This document shows, piece by piece, positions 17,907 to 25,698 of a DNA stretch of 64,000 bases. The notes beneath the pieces are model-generated. The model saw only the letters and a list, made by a program, of their open reading frames with translations, was not told the DNA's origin and did not search any database. The first letter of the stretch is position 1. Each line of letters begins with the position of its first letter. The position numbers and the translations under genes are program-made. The DNA is taken from positions 62,001 through 126,000 of the forward strand of contig NZ_JAETZZ010000015.1 of assembly GCF_022627325.1 (NCBI RefSeq), read 5' to 3'. Source of the stretch: Pseudomonas putida. Lineage in GTDB: Bacteria; Pseudomonadota; Gammaproteobacteria; Pseudomonadales; Pseudomonadaceae.

Positions 17907-19093
17907 TTGCTACCCCATAGCCGGCGCAGCCAGGTAAAGGCCGGTGGCGCAAGGTTCTCCGAGCGCTGCGCCAAGCGCTCACCCAGGCCGCGCAGGGCCT
18001 GGGTCAGGTTTTCCCGCGGTGCCAGCTCGAACAGGCTCAGGCCCTGGTTTTTCACGTTCAGCCGTACTTCGGGGCTGTCAGGCATGACTTTGAGCAGGGG
18101 CAGGCCGTAGCGCTTGGCCAAGCTCTCGGCATCCGGCGCGACATTGCTCAGGTAGCGGTCGACCAGCAGGCTGGCATGCTCCAGCTTGATGCCATGATCG
18201 CGCCACAGCTCCAGCACTTCGAGGTTGCGCCGGCAGTCGAGGATGTTCTGGTCGGTATAGATGATGAGCTTGTCGCAATGGCTGATGATGGTGCGCAGGG
18301 CCTCGCTGTCGGCATGCCCGGTCAGGTTCACGACGATGTGCTGAAAGTGCTGGCGCAGTGCGCTGAGCAGCATGTACAGCTCGGCGGCACTGGTCTTGCG
18401 CAGAGGTTCGTCATCTTCGGCGAAGGTCAGCAGGCGCAGGCCTTTCTTGTCGCGGGTGAAAGCGCTGTCGATCAGGGTGGTGTCGAGCCGGCGCAGGTGG
18501 CGCAGGGCATCGCCGAAGTAAAACGACGCCTCCAGCCCCAGTAGCGCCAGGCTGTCGCCACGTGGCATGCCCAGGTCCAGCAGCAGGGTCTGCTGGCCGC
18601 TTTCCTGGACCACCCGCGCCAGATGCGTGGTCAGCAGCGCACCGTCGGCACCGGTCTGCACGCCGTACAGCACGGTCAGGCCGCCCAGGCTGGGGTTGTT
18701 GGTGACGGTGGGCATGCGTTTGCCCAGGCGCCTGACCAGCCCGGCCACTTCACTGGCCCGCGATCCATAGGCGACGAAATCGCGGGCGCCGGCACGCATG
18801 GCGTGCAGCACCAGCTGATTGTCCATGCCATCACCCAGGGCGACGATCGCAAGCAGCGGCTTGGCCTCGAGCACGCCTTCGATCAGTGCGCACTGGTTGA
18901 CCAGTTGCTCACGGTCCAGGCCGATGAACACCAAGGTGCTGAACGTCGCATTGATCAGCGCCAGCAGCTCGTCGAGGCTGCCGCCACTGGCACCGATCAC
19001 CTGGCCTTGGGGGGCCAGCGCGCTCTGCAGCCACTGCAGGTCTTCTTCGTTGCGGGTGATGCCCAGAAAGGTCTGGTTGAGGCTCTCGTTCAT
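17903..19093 (-). CDS. tadZ: TadZ/CpaE localisation protein
   Basis: A 396-residue protein with an atypical receiver-like N-terminal domain (about 1-130) and a ParA/MinD-like ATPase-related domain (GGLTVLYGVQTGADGALLTTHLAR, LLLDLGMPRGD, HIVVNLTGH). The classical deviant Walker A lysine motif is degenerate here (GVQTGADGA), as in some TadZ proteins. In Tad systems TadZ places the pilus machine at its site. It is coupled to rcpA and tadA by four-base overlaps. Confidence 0.9.
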   Translation of the reverse strand: MNESLNQTFLGITRNEEDLQWLQSALAPQGQVIGASGGSLDELLALINATFSTLVFIGLDREQLVNQCALIEGVLEAKPLLAIVALGDGMDNQLVLHAMRAGARDFVAYGSRASEVAGLVRRLGKRMPTVTNNPSLGGLTVLYGVQTGADGALLTTHLARVVQESGQQTLLLDLGMPRGDSLALLGLEASFYFGDALRHLRRLDTTLIDSAFTRDKKGLRLLTFAEDDEPLRKTSAAELYMLLSALRQHFQHIVVNLTGHADSEALRTIISHCDKLIIYTDQNILDCRRNLEVLELWRDHGIKLEHASLLVDRYLSNVAPDAESLAKRYGLPLLKVMPDSPEVRLNVKNQGLSLFELAPRENLTQALRGLGERLAQRSENLAPPAFTWLRRLWGSK

Positions 19094-20349
19094 CGTGATA
19101 ACCCGCTTTGGCCATCGAAGTTGCCGTTTTCCATGAAGAACAGCCGGCCCCAGCTGGGGTCGTAGGTGCGCAACCCTTCACCGGGCAGTTCCGGCAGGCG
19201 GGCATTGGCCGCCAGCGGTTGAACCAGATGCGGGGTGACGATCATCAGTAACTCGGTTTCCTCACGTTCCAGGGTCGATTGCCGGAAGAACGCGCCAAGG
19301 ATCGGCAGGTCGCCCAGTCCGGGGAGTTTGTTCACGGCCGAACGGGTGTTGTTGCCGACCAGGCCGCTGATGATGAAACTCTCGCCATCGGCCAGGGAAA
19401 TGCTGGTATCGGTGCGCCGTATGCTCAGCCCCGGTACGCTCGTGCCGGCAATGGTCACCGCGTTGGTGTAATCCAGCTCGCTGACCTCAGGCGCTACCTT
19501 CAGGGTGATGCGGTCGCGGCTGATCACGGTCGGCGTCAGGGCCAGGCGCACACCGAACTCCTTGTACTCGATCGAGACGTTGTCGCTGCCGGCGCTGGGT
19601 ACCGGGATCGGTATCTCGCCACCGGCCAGAAAGCTTGCCGTCAGGCCGCTGAGCACGGTGAGGCTGGGGCGCGCCAGGGTGTAGGCGAAGCCGCTGTTCT
19701 CCAGTGCATTGATGGCTGCCAGGAAACGGCTGCTGCCGCCGCCCCAGACAATGTTGAACACGCCGTCGTCGAGCGGGATCTGCGGCGAGGTGACAGGCAC
19801 GGCGCCCGGCGTCACCGATGTGCCTGGCACGGTGCCCGGCGACCCGATCAGGCTGTTGTTCGAGCCGCTGAAGAACAGGCGGGCGCCGGCTTCCTTGTAC
19901 TTGGTGCGGCGCACCTCGACGAAGCGGATATCGGCCTGCACCTGGCTCGGCAACGCCGGATCCAGCGACGGTGGCAGGCCCGTTTCGGCCATGGCGGCGC
20001 TGGCCTGGCCGTTGACGAACAGCATGGCCCGGTGTGGCGCGGGGGCGCAGGCCGTCCACAGCATGAGCGTGGTATTGCCCTGGCCCACGGCGGTCACCAG
20101 TACGGCGCGGTCACCGCTGGGTTGCACATCGGCAACGTTGGGGTCGCCGACGGCAGCCCGGGTGATTGCCAGCGGCAAGCGCAATTCTTGCTGCAGGCCT
20201 TGATCGATTTCGATCACTGAAGGCAGTTGGGCAAAGGCTTCGCAGCCTTTGCTGGCGCCATCGGCGTGCGGCAACAGCGCCATCATGAGCAAGGCCAGGC
20301 ATGTGTGGCTGGCGAACCGTTTTGCACTGCAACGCTCGGAACTGCGCAT
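19090..20349 (-). CDS. rcpA: RcpA/CpaC outer-membrane secretin
   Basis: It forms the outer-membrane channel for the Flp pilus. The 419 residues have a signal peptide (to about residue 32), an N-terminal pilus/secretin domain (SVIEIDQGLQQELRLPLAITRAAVGDPNVADV) with a BON-like region, and the secretin domain from about 200 ending PGLGDLPILGAFFRQSTLEREETELLMIVTPHLVQP. It lies 17 bases after rcpC and overlaps tadZ by four. Confidence 0.94.
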   Translation of the reverse strand: MRSSERCSAKRFASHTCLALLMMALLPHADGASKGCEAFAQLPSVIEIDQGLQQELRLPLAITRAAVGDPNVADVQPSGDRAVLVTAVGQGNTTLMLWTACAPAPHRAMLFVNGQASAAMAETGLPPSLDPALPSQVQADIRFVEVRRTKYKEAGARLFFSGSNNSLIGSPGTVPGTSVTPGAVPVTSPQIPLDDGVFNIVWGGGSSRFLAAINALENSGFAYTLARPSLTVLSGLTASFLAGGEIPIPVPSAGSDNVSIEYKEFGVRLALTPTVISRDRITLKVAPEVSELDYTNAVTIAGTSVPGLSIRRTDTSISLADGESFIISGLVGNNTRSAVNKLPGLGDLPILGAFFRQSTLEREETELLMIVTPHLVQPLAANARLPELPGEGLRTYDPSWGRLFFMENGNFDGQSGLSR

Positions 20350-20366
20350 ACTGCATCCTTGCCTTG

Positions 20367-21314
20367 TCAGGGGGTCTTGTTGGCGTCCGCGGCCTGTGCG
20401 CCACGGATGATCTGCATGCTCGCAACGGCTGCAGCGGTTGAGGCGGTTTTGGCCAACGGGGCCTGGGAAAGCTGGCTGAACCGAAAGAGTTCGCGGTTGA
20501 TGGTTTCTACCTGAGGCTTGCTATCCGCTTCGGCCCAGTAGCGGGCCAGCCGCTGCTCGGCGGCACTGCGCACGGCCAGGCGCAGGGTGCCGACCTGGGC
20601 TGCCAGCATCAGGCGGCTGGCCAAGGCTTCAGGAACGGCCAGCACCACGGTGTGGGTGCTGGCCGGGTTGCTTGGGCGCGCCTGTTCGCGTCGGGCCTTG
20701 AGTTCCTCGGCGGTCAGTGCCGGGCGGCCGTCATTGGTAACGCCCATCTGTTCGCCGACGCTCAGCACGCGCAGGGCCGGCAACACCACCTGGGCAGAGG
20801 ATTGTGGGTTGTTGGCCTCTTCGCGCAGGTACAGCAGCACGTCGACAAAATCACCTGGGTACAGTTGCCCGGCTGCGCCGACCACTTCGTCCACGCCGAC
20901 CGCCACGGCCCGTTCGTGGGCGCGGATCATCCGTGCCAGCGGTCCGCCAGGCTGGAAGCTCGATTCGTCCAGCCAGCTACCTGCCGCCAGTGGCCTGGCG
21001 CTGCTGCGTCCGATCACCTGGTCTACGTGCTGGAAGGCCCCGTCAGGCACCACCTGCAAGCGCTCGAGCAGCACGTCGTCTGCAGTCAGAGGCGTATTGG
21101 CCGGCAGCGCCTTGCGCAGCACGACGATAGGGAAGCGCTGGGGCTCGGGCGGTTTTGGGGTGGGCGCGGCAACCACGGCTGCCGGCTGTTCGGCGACAGG
21201 GGCTACTGGCTGGGGTGGTGCAGCAGGGCGGCTGAGCACCACGCCCCAATAGCCTGCCAGCAGTGCGCCGATCAGGAAAACTGCAGCCAGAATCATGGTC
21301 AAGCGACTGCTCAT
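20367..21314 (-). CDS. rcpC: RcpC/CpaB pilus-assembly protein
   Basis: The 315-residue protein has an N-terminal membrane anchor (LTMILAAVFLIGALLAGYWGVVL), a proline-rich linker, then a SAF domain (FPIVVLRKALPANTPLTADDVLLERL, about 78-145) and an RcpC/CpaB domain (GVDEVVGAAGQLYPGDFVDVLLYL, NPASTHTVVLAVPEALASRLMLA). In Tad systems it works in the periplasm with the secretin. It is the first gene of the minus-strand tad run, divergent from flp. Confidence 0.92.
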   Translation of the reverse strand: MSSRLTMILAAVFLIGALLAGYWGVVLSRPAAPPQPVAPVAEQPAAVVAAPTPKPPEPQRFPIVVLRKALPANTPLTADDVLLERLQVVPDGAFQHVDQVIGRSSARPLAAGSWLDESSFQPGGPLARMIRAHERAVAVGVDEVVGAAGQLYPGDFVDVLLYLREEANNPQSSAQVVLPALRVLSVGEQMGVTNDGRPALTAEELKARREQARPSNPASTHTVVLAVPEALASRLMLAAQVGTLRLAVRSAAEQRLARYWAEADSKPQVETINRELFRFSQLSQAPLAKTASTAAAVASMQIIRGAQAADANKTP

Positions 21315-21609
21315 GTCTGGCCTCCGTGCACATGGTCGGGTGGTGGCAAAAAGTTACTATTTCGCTATTGCACGGTAGCCCACCCATCGCCATTCGCCAT
21401 TAGACGCAGGCGTTTTTTTCACGCCCGAATGTAAAATCAATTAAAACAATCAGTTGATGAAATCGACGGCTTTAATGCTTTTGGATTATCACCTGTTGAC
21501 TAATGCTTTTTTATATTTGCGGACGGCGCCAGCTTGGCAATCCTTTGATGGCAAACAGGCGTCACTTTGACACCATTGTCGCCGGCGATGTCGCCGCAAG
21601 GAGCTGGTC
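21315..21609. promoter_or_regulatory. AT-rich divergent control region of rcpC and flp
   Basis: This 295-base gap must hold the promoters for both the rcpC-to-DUF3613 run and flp. It is clearly richer in A and T than its surroundings from about 21410 to 21525, with runs of T and A, a weak GGCGT/ACGCC hairpin around a T-run near 21410-21426, and AATCAATT...CAGTTGAT symmetry near 21434-21458. I cannot assign -35/-10 elements with confidence. The flp ribosome site AAGGAG lies at 21598-21603. Confidence 0.55.
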
Positions 21610-21786
21610 ATGTTGCTGAAACAGGTCATCCTTCACTGCAAACAATTCTTGCGTCGCAAAGACGGCGCTTCGGGCATCGAGTACGCGGTCATCGCGGCAA
21701 TGGTGGCGGTGGTGCTGGCGGGTTTCGTCACGCCCATCTCGACCCAGATCACGGCGATGTTCACCGCGATCCAGGGGGCTCTTTAA
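21610..21786 (+). CDS. flp: Flp-type type IVb major prepilin
   Basis: This 58-codon gene encodes the pilus subunit. A basic leader ending RRKDG precedes ASGIEYAVIAAMVAVVLAG, the Flp signature with cleavage expected after Gly19 and the glutamate-tyrosine pair at positions +5/+6 of the mature protein. One hydrophobic helix then fills most of the 39-residue mature pilin. AAGGAG lies six bases before the ATG. The gene is divergent from the assembly genes and is followed after 55 bases by a receiver-only regulator. Confidence 0.93.
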   Translation: MLLKQVILHCKQFLRRKDGASGIEYAVIAAMVAVVLAGFVTPISTQITAMFTAIQGAL

Positions 21787-21841
21787 TCCCTAACCCTACG
21801 ATGTTCAACGCCTCACCGGGCCAGGTGTCCAGGAGCCGCAC

Positions 21842-22252
21842 ATGCAGAACTCGCCCTCGCGTCAGCAGATTCTTCTGGTCGATGACGAGCAAGAGCATCT
21901 ACTTGAGTTGGCCGAACTTCTCGAGAGCGAGGGGTACTACTGCCATACGGCAGGCTCGGTGAAAGCTGCACTGCAACTGCTCACCCGGTATCCGGACGTT
22001 GCCTTGGTCATCACTGATCTGCGCATGCCGGAGGAAAGCGGCATCGATTTGATCCAGCGCTTGCGCGACCATACGGCCCGCCAGCATTTGCCGGTGATCG
22101 TCATGTCGGGCCACGCCGGTGCAGACGACCTCAGCGACCTGCTGCGCCTGCAGGTGCTGGACTTCTTCCGCAAGCCCATCTATTACGCACGGTTGCTGGA
22201 GACACTGGACAACCTGTTCCCGCAACCGTTGTTGCAGGTTGCCAAGTACTGA
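21842..22252 (+). CDS. Single-domain response regulator (receiver only)
   Basis: The 136 residues are one CheY-like receiver and nothing else. The acidic pair is Asp14-Asp15, the phosphoacceptor is Asp59 in VITDLRMPEESG, Ser89 lies in VIVMSG and Lys111 in FRKPI, so it should be phosphorylatable. There is no DNA-binding or enzymatic output domain. AGGAG precedes the ATG. Because it follows flp on the same strand it is probably a partner of the Pilus-locus kinase at 10282-12927, but that pairing is inferred from proximity only. Confidence 0.9.
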   Translation: MQNSPSRQQILLVDDEQEHLLELAELLESEGYYCHTAGSVKAALQLLTRYPDVALVITDLRMPEESGIDLIQRLRDHTARQHLPVIVMSGHAGADDLSDLLRLQVLDFFRKPIYYARLLETLDNLFPQPLLQVAKY

Positions 22253-22278
22253 CTCCACGCAGCGAAAGCAGAAACGAA

Positions 22279-22303
22279 AACGCCCGGCACATGGCCGGGC
22301 GTT
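22279..22303 (-). terminator. Intrinsic terminator downstream of the HPF-like gene
   Basis: AACGCCCGGC pairs exactly with GCCGGGCGTT around a five-base loop. On the minus strand the stem is followed by UUUUCGUUUC, so it best serves the minus-strand gene ending at 22321. Being symmetric, it may also slow transcripts coming from the receiver gene. Confidence 0.75.
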
Positions 22304-22320
22304 CTGGTTACTGGCAAGGA

Positions 22321-22668
22321 TCAGGCGTCTGGGTCATTGAGCTCCAGTACACCGCGCTTGCTGCGCAGCTTGCCGTAGAAATGATCCAGCGCATTGTTCA
22401 GCTTGCTGGCTGCCCCATCCACAGCCTGGTCCAGCGAAGCGGCGGTATGGGTCACGGAAATCGGTTGATGGCCTTTGGGGCGAGCCTCCATCTGGCAGCG
22501 TTTGTCATGCGGTCCGGGCTTGGCGCCGTTCTCGTCGCGCAGGTGCACCTCGATGCGGGTGAGGTCCTCCTCGTAACGTTCGAGCGTGGTTTGCAGCGTA
22601 CTGCGGACCCACTCGTTGAGACGGATGTTGCCTTCGATATGGTTGCTGCTGTTGACCTGGATTTGCAT
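22321..22668 (-). CDS. HPF/RaiA-family ribosome-associated protein
   Basis: The 115 residues match the short hibernation-factor fold: MQIQVNSSNHIEGNIRLNEWVRSTLQTTLERYEEDLTRIEVHLRDENGAK at the start and DQAVDGAASKLNNALDHFYGKLRS near the end. Such proteins bind the 30S decoding region and inactivate ribosomes in stationary phase or stress. It is not the hpf copy of the rpoN operon, judging by its neighbours, so it is probably a paralogue. AAGGAT precedes the start. Confidence 0.82.
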   Translation of the reverse strand: MQIQVNSSNHIEGNIRLNEWVRSTLQTTLERYEEDLTRIEVHLRDENGAKPGPHDKRCQMEARPKGHQPISVTHTAASLDQAVDGAASKLNNALDHFYGKLRSKRGVLELNDPDA

Positions 22669-22891
22669 GATTCAATCCTTATTCAGCTTGCTCGCATGGA
22701 GGCGTGCCTAGGCCCTTGAGGCCCTTGGTAATGCTTCGCCTCTTGACTCTAAGGTCAGGCAACCGAAGCCTGAATTCAAGCCCTTCGTGAAAATAAATGT
22801 TCTGTTGCAATTGGCATCGCAAAGGCTACTGGGCTGCCCTTGACGAGCGAAGGCCTGCTCAAAACCCTGTGGCCTTTCAGACTTTGCTTAT

Positions 22892-22915
22892 GCGAATTGA
22901 AATCATTACTATTGC
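22892..22915. promoter_or_regulatory. Fur-box-like site
   Basis: The stretch beginning GCGAATTGAAATCATTAC and ending ATTGC resembles Pseudomonas Fur boxes built on GATAATCATTATC-type symmetry. It lies 28 bases before the first gene of the iron operon. The match is good in the centre (AATCATTA) and partial at the edges. Confidence 0.6.
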
Positions 22916-22942
22916 AATCCCAACGTTTCCCGGACCACCGCC

Positions 22943-23248
22943 ATGAAGCGCAATGCCGCCGGACTGCCCCTGAGCTACCGCCTGGCCGTGACCTCACGCT
23001 GCCTGGCTGCGGTGCTGGGCGGATACCTGCTGGCGTCCATGGCCAGCGTCTGCATCACCCTGCTGGCGCCGTTGCCGCAAGTCGACGCGGCCATGACCGG
23101 CATGATGTTGTCGTTCGTCTTCTACCTGCTGGCCTTCATCTGGTGTTTCGCCTGTCGCAGCGCCGCGCTTGCCTGGCTGGGCGTGTTGCTGCCGAGCCTG
23201 CTGCTGGCGCTGATCAGCGGGTTCGCCTATTGGCTGAGAAACCCATGA
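22943..23248 (+). CDS. DUF3649-family iron-operon membrane protein
   Basis: The 101-residue protein has three hydrophobic spans (about 17-42, 52-68, 74-95) and the sequence style of DUF3649 proteins, which are found next to PepSY reductase-like genes in siderophore operons. Function is unknown. It is first in the six-gene plus-strand operon behind the Fur-like site, and its stop overlaps the next start (ATGA). Confidence 0.78.
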   Translation: MKRNAAGLPLSYRLAVTSRCLAAVLGGYLLASMASVCITLLAPLPQVDAAMTGMMLSFVFYLLAFIWCFACRSAALAWLGVLLPSLLLALISGFAYWLRNP

Positions 23249-24825
23249 AGGATGGTTTCCGCCAGGCGATGGCCTGGTTGCACACTTGGACCGGGCTTAT
23301 TTTCGGATGGCTGCTATTCGCTATCTTCCTGACCGGCACGCTGTCGTATTTCAAGGAAGAGATCAGCCACTGGACACAGCCTGAAGTCCGCCGCCACGCA
23401 CTCGACCCGGTGGCGAGCCTGGGCCTGGCTCAGCGCTACCTGGAGGCCAACGCGGCACATTCCGGCAACTGGATGATCCGCTTGCCCAGCGAGCGCAAAG
23501 CCGCGTTGAGCGTCGGTTGGCGTGACCCAGATGGCGGGCGCCGTGGCTTTGTCAGCAAGCAACTCGACGCCCAGACCGGGCAGCCCGTAGAGGCCCGCGA
23601 CAGCCGCGGCGGCGAATTCTTCTACCGCTTCCACTTCCAGCTGCAGATGCCCTATCCCTGGGGGCGCTGGCTGGCGACCTTCTGCGCCTTCATCATGTTG
23701 CTCGGCCTCGTCACCGGGATCATCACCCACAAGAAGATCTTCAAAGAGTTCTTCACCTTCCGCCCCGGCAAGGGTCAGCGCTCGTGGCTGGACGGGCATA
23801 ACGCCATCGGTGTGCTGGTGTTGCCGTTCCACCTGATGATCAGTTACAGCAGCCTGGTGATCTTCATGTACATGGTGATGCCGGCCAGCATCATGGCCAG
23901 CTATGGGGGCAATACCAACGGCTATTTCAACGACCTGTTCGGCCGTGAGGACGTGCCCAAGGTGGCCAACGTCGCTGCGCCACTGGTGCCGTTGGCCAGC
24001 TTGTATGCCAAGGTTCAGTCGCAGGCCCCCGGAGCCCGCATGGGATACATCCAGGTCCACAACCTGGGCGACCGCAACGCTCGCGTGAGCTTCGCCCAGG
24101 CTTCGGCCGACAGCATCGCCTACAAGCGCAGCGCCAACTGGATGTTCGACGGCAGCACGGGCGAACTGCTGAGCCAAGGGGCACCGGAAAGCGCTGCAAT
24201 GATGACCTCGTTCAGTTTCGTCGGCCTGCACATGGGCAACTTCGCCGGGCCCTGGTTGCGCTGGCTGTACTTCGTGTTCGGGGTGGCCGGTACTGCGGTG
24301 ATCGGCACGGGCCTGGTGATGTGGTTTGGCAAGCGCCAGCTCAAGCATGCCAAGCGCGAACGCATGCCCGCCGAGCTGCGCCTGGTCGAGGTGCTCAACA
24401 TTGCCAGCATCAGTGGCCTGCTGCTCGCGGTGGCCGGCTTTTTCTGGGCCAACCGCTTGCTGCCTGCCGCGCTGCAAGGCCGGGCGGACTGGGAGGTGAA
24501 CACGTTCTTCGTGGTCTGGCTGTTGTCGCTGGTACATGCCGTGCTGCGTCCCGGGCGTCGCGCCTGGGTCGAGCAGTTGGGGCTTGGGGCGCTGGCCTTT
24601 GCCCTGCTGCCGTTGCTCAATGCACTGACCACCGGCCAGGGCCTGAACCACAGCCTGGCCGCCGGCGACTGGGCCATGGCCGGGCTGGACCTCACGGCAC
24701 TGGGCACCGGTCTGTTCCTGGCCTGGGCCGCAGGCAAGATGCTGCGTGCCCCGAAGGCTGTGGCCAAGCGTGAGCCCCGGGTGGCCAGGGCAACGGCTGA
24801 AACGGTCGAGGTGAACGGATGCTGA
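23245..24825 (+). CDS. PepSY-associated membrane protein (siderophore reductase-like)
   Basis: The 526 residues begin MKDGFRQAMAWLHTWTGLIFGWLLFAIFLTGTLSYFKEEI, the classical first helix of PepSY_TM proteins. Further spans occur near 140-165, 190-215, 330-360, 395-415 and 430-510. Conserved histidines in the helices (HTWTG, HLMISYSSL, GLHMGNFAGPW) could carry haem. Relatives such as FoxB act on ferric siderophores in the inner membrane, probably by reduction. I infer the same role here. The upstream open frame to 22840 is only read-through of the overlapping gene. Confidence 0.85.
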   Translation: MKDGFRQAMAWLHTWTGLIFGWLLFAIFLTGTLSYFKEEISHWTQPEVRRHALDPVASLGLAQRYLEANAAHSGNWMIRLPSERKAALSVGWRDPDGGRRGFVSKQLDAQTGQPVEARDSRGGEFFYRFHFQLQMPYPWGRWLATFCAFIMLLGLVTGIITHKKIFKEFFTFRPGKGQRSWLDGHNAIGVLVLPFHLMISYSSLVIFMYMVMPASIMASYGGNTNGYFNDLFGREDVPKVANVAAPLVPLASLYAKVQSQAPGARMGYIQVHNLGDRNARVSFAQASADSIAYKRSANWMFDGSTGELLSQGAPESAAMMTSFSFVGLHMGNFAGPWLRWLYFVFGVAGTAVIGTGLVMWFGKRQLKHAKRERMPAELRLVEVLNIASISGLLLAVAGFFWANRLLPAALQGRADWEVNTFFVVWLLSLVHAVLRPGRRAWVEQLGLGALAFALLPLLNALTTGQGLNHSLAAGDWAMAGLDLTALGTGLFLAWAAGKMLRAPKAVAKREPRVARATAETVEVNGC

Positions 24826-25145
24826 GCGTCGCCCTGATCGGTTTCGCCGGCTTCGCTGCCTTGTGCCTGGCGATGGAAAGGCACTTCAACGACCTGCTCG
24901 GGCGCAAGCCTGCCGCTGGCCAGTTGCGTAGCCTGCGCGTGGCGGGTTGGTCGTTGCTGCTGGCATCGCTGGCGCTGTCGGTGCACCTGCGTGGGTGGGC
25001 GCATGGCGTGGTGGAGTGGGTCGCTGTGTCGATGGCCGGGGTGACCCTGTGGGTCTTCGCCTTGCCTTACCAGCCGCGCGTGCTGCTGGGGCTGGCGGCG
25101 ATCAGCCTGATAGTGGGCCCGCTATTGATCCTGTCTGGCGGATGA
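24819..25145 (+). CDS. DUF3325-family small membrane protein
   Basis: The 108 residues carry three to four hydrophobic stretches (about 2-18, 40-58, 64-80, 84-105) and match DUF3325 proteins accompanying PepSY iron-regulated membrane proteins. The biochemical role is unknown. The ATG overlaps the end of the PepSY gene by seven bases, and the sigma-factor gene follows after four bases. Confidence 0.8.
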   Translation: MLSVALIGFAGFAALCLAMERHFNDLLGRKPAAGQLRSLRVAGWSLLLASLALSVHLRGWAHGVVEWVAVSMAGVTLWVFALPYQPRVLLGLAAISLIVGPLLILSGG

Positions 25146-25149
25146 TGCC

Positions 25150-25698
25150 TTGATCGAGCCTGACAGCGACGGCACTCGCGCGCGTTTCGTGCAGGTCTTC
25201 ATGGCCCAGCGCGCACGCATGGAAGCCTTGGTCAGCCGTCGAGTGGGCTGCCGCGCCACGGCATCGGACCTGGTCCAGGAGCTGTTCTTGCGCTTTTGGC
25301 GTCGCCCCGAGGTCAAGGTAGAGGCGCTGGACACCTACCTGCTGCGCTGCGCCGGGAATCTGGCCATCGACCACCTGCGCAGTGAAGGCAGCCGCGAGCG
25401 TATCGCCGAAGCGTCGCTGCCCCTGGGTGAATGCCTGGCCCAGGCACCGGAGCAGGCGCTGGAGGTCAACCATGACCTGCAGCGCATTGAAGCAGCGCTG
25501 CGCGCCTTGCCTGAGCGCACCCGGCAGATCTTTTTGCTCAACCGCATACACGGCTGCACGTATGGCGAGATCGCAAAGGCCATGCAGCTGTCCCAGAGTG
25601 CCGTGGAAAAGCATATGATGCGCGCCCTCCAAGCGTGCAAGGCCAGTGTTGCCGAGCCCGCGACCCCGATGGCCAGGCCAGGGAGCGCCCGTCGATGA
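25150..25698 (+). CDS. FecI-type ECF sigma factor
   Basis: The 182-residue protein has region 2 at about 15-80 (RARFVQVFMAQRARMEALVSRRVG, DLVQELFLRFWRRP) and region 4 at about 115-165 (ALRALPERTRQIFLLNRIHGCTYGEIAKAMQLSQSAVEKHMMRAL). It would direct RNA polymerase to the receptor gene promoter. The most upstream start is a TTG at 25150. An ATG at residue 18 (25201) would cut into region 2. The start overlaps nothing but lies four bases after the previous stop, so it is part of the same operon. Confidence 0.9.
   Translation: MIEPDSDGTRARFVQVFMAQRARMEALVSRRVGCRATASDLVQELFLRFWRRPEVKVEALDTYLLRCAGNLAIDHLRSEGSRERIAEASLPLGECLAQAPEQALEVNHDLQRIEAALRALPERTRQIFLLNRIHGCTYGEIAKAMQLSQSAVEKHMMRALQACKASVAEPATPMARPGSARR

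Noticed and set aside
21490..21525. A sigma-70 promoter TTGACT with TATATT upstream of flp
   Set aside because: The two hexamers are about 12 bases apart, too close for a normal promoter.
21526..21560. A sigma-54 type -24/-12 promoter ahead of flp (TTGGCA... region)
   Set aside because: The GG is not followed ten bases later by GC, so the strict spacing of the sigma-54 consensus fails.
22840..23244. A 661-codon reading of the PepSY protein starting at 22840
   Set aside because: The upstream part is out of frame over the DUF3649 gene; the ATG at 23245 begins exactly at the family's first helix.
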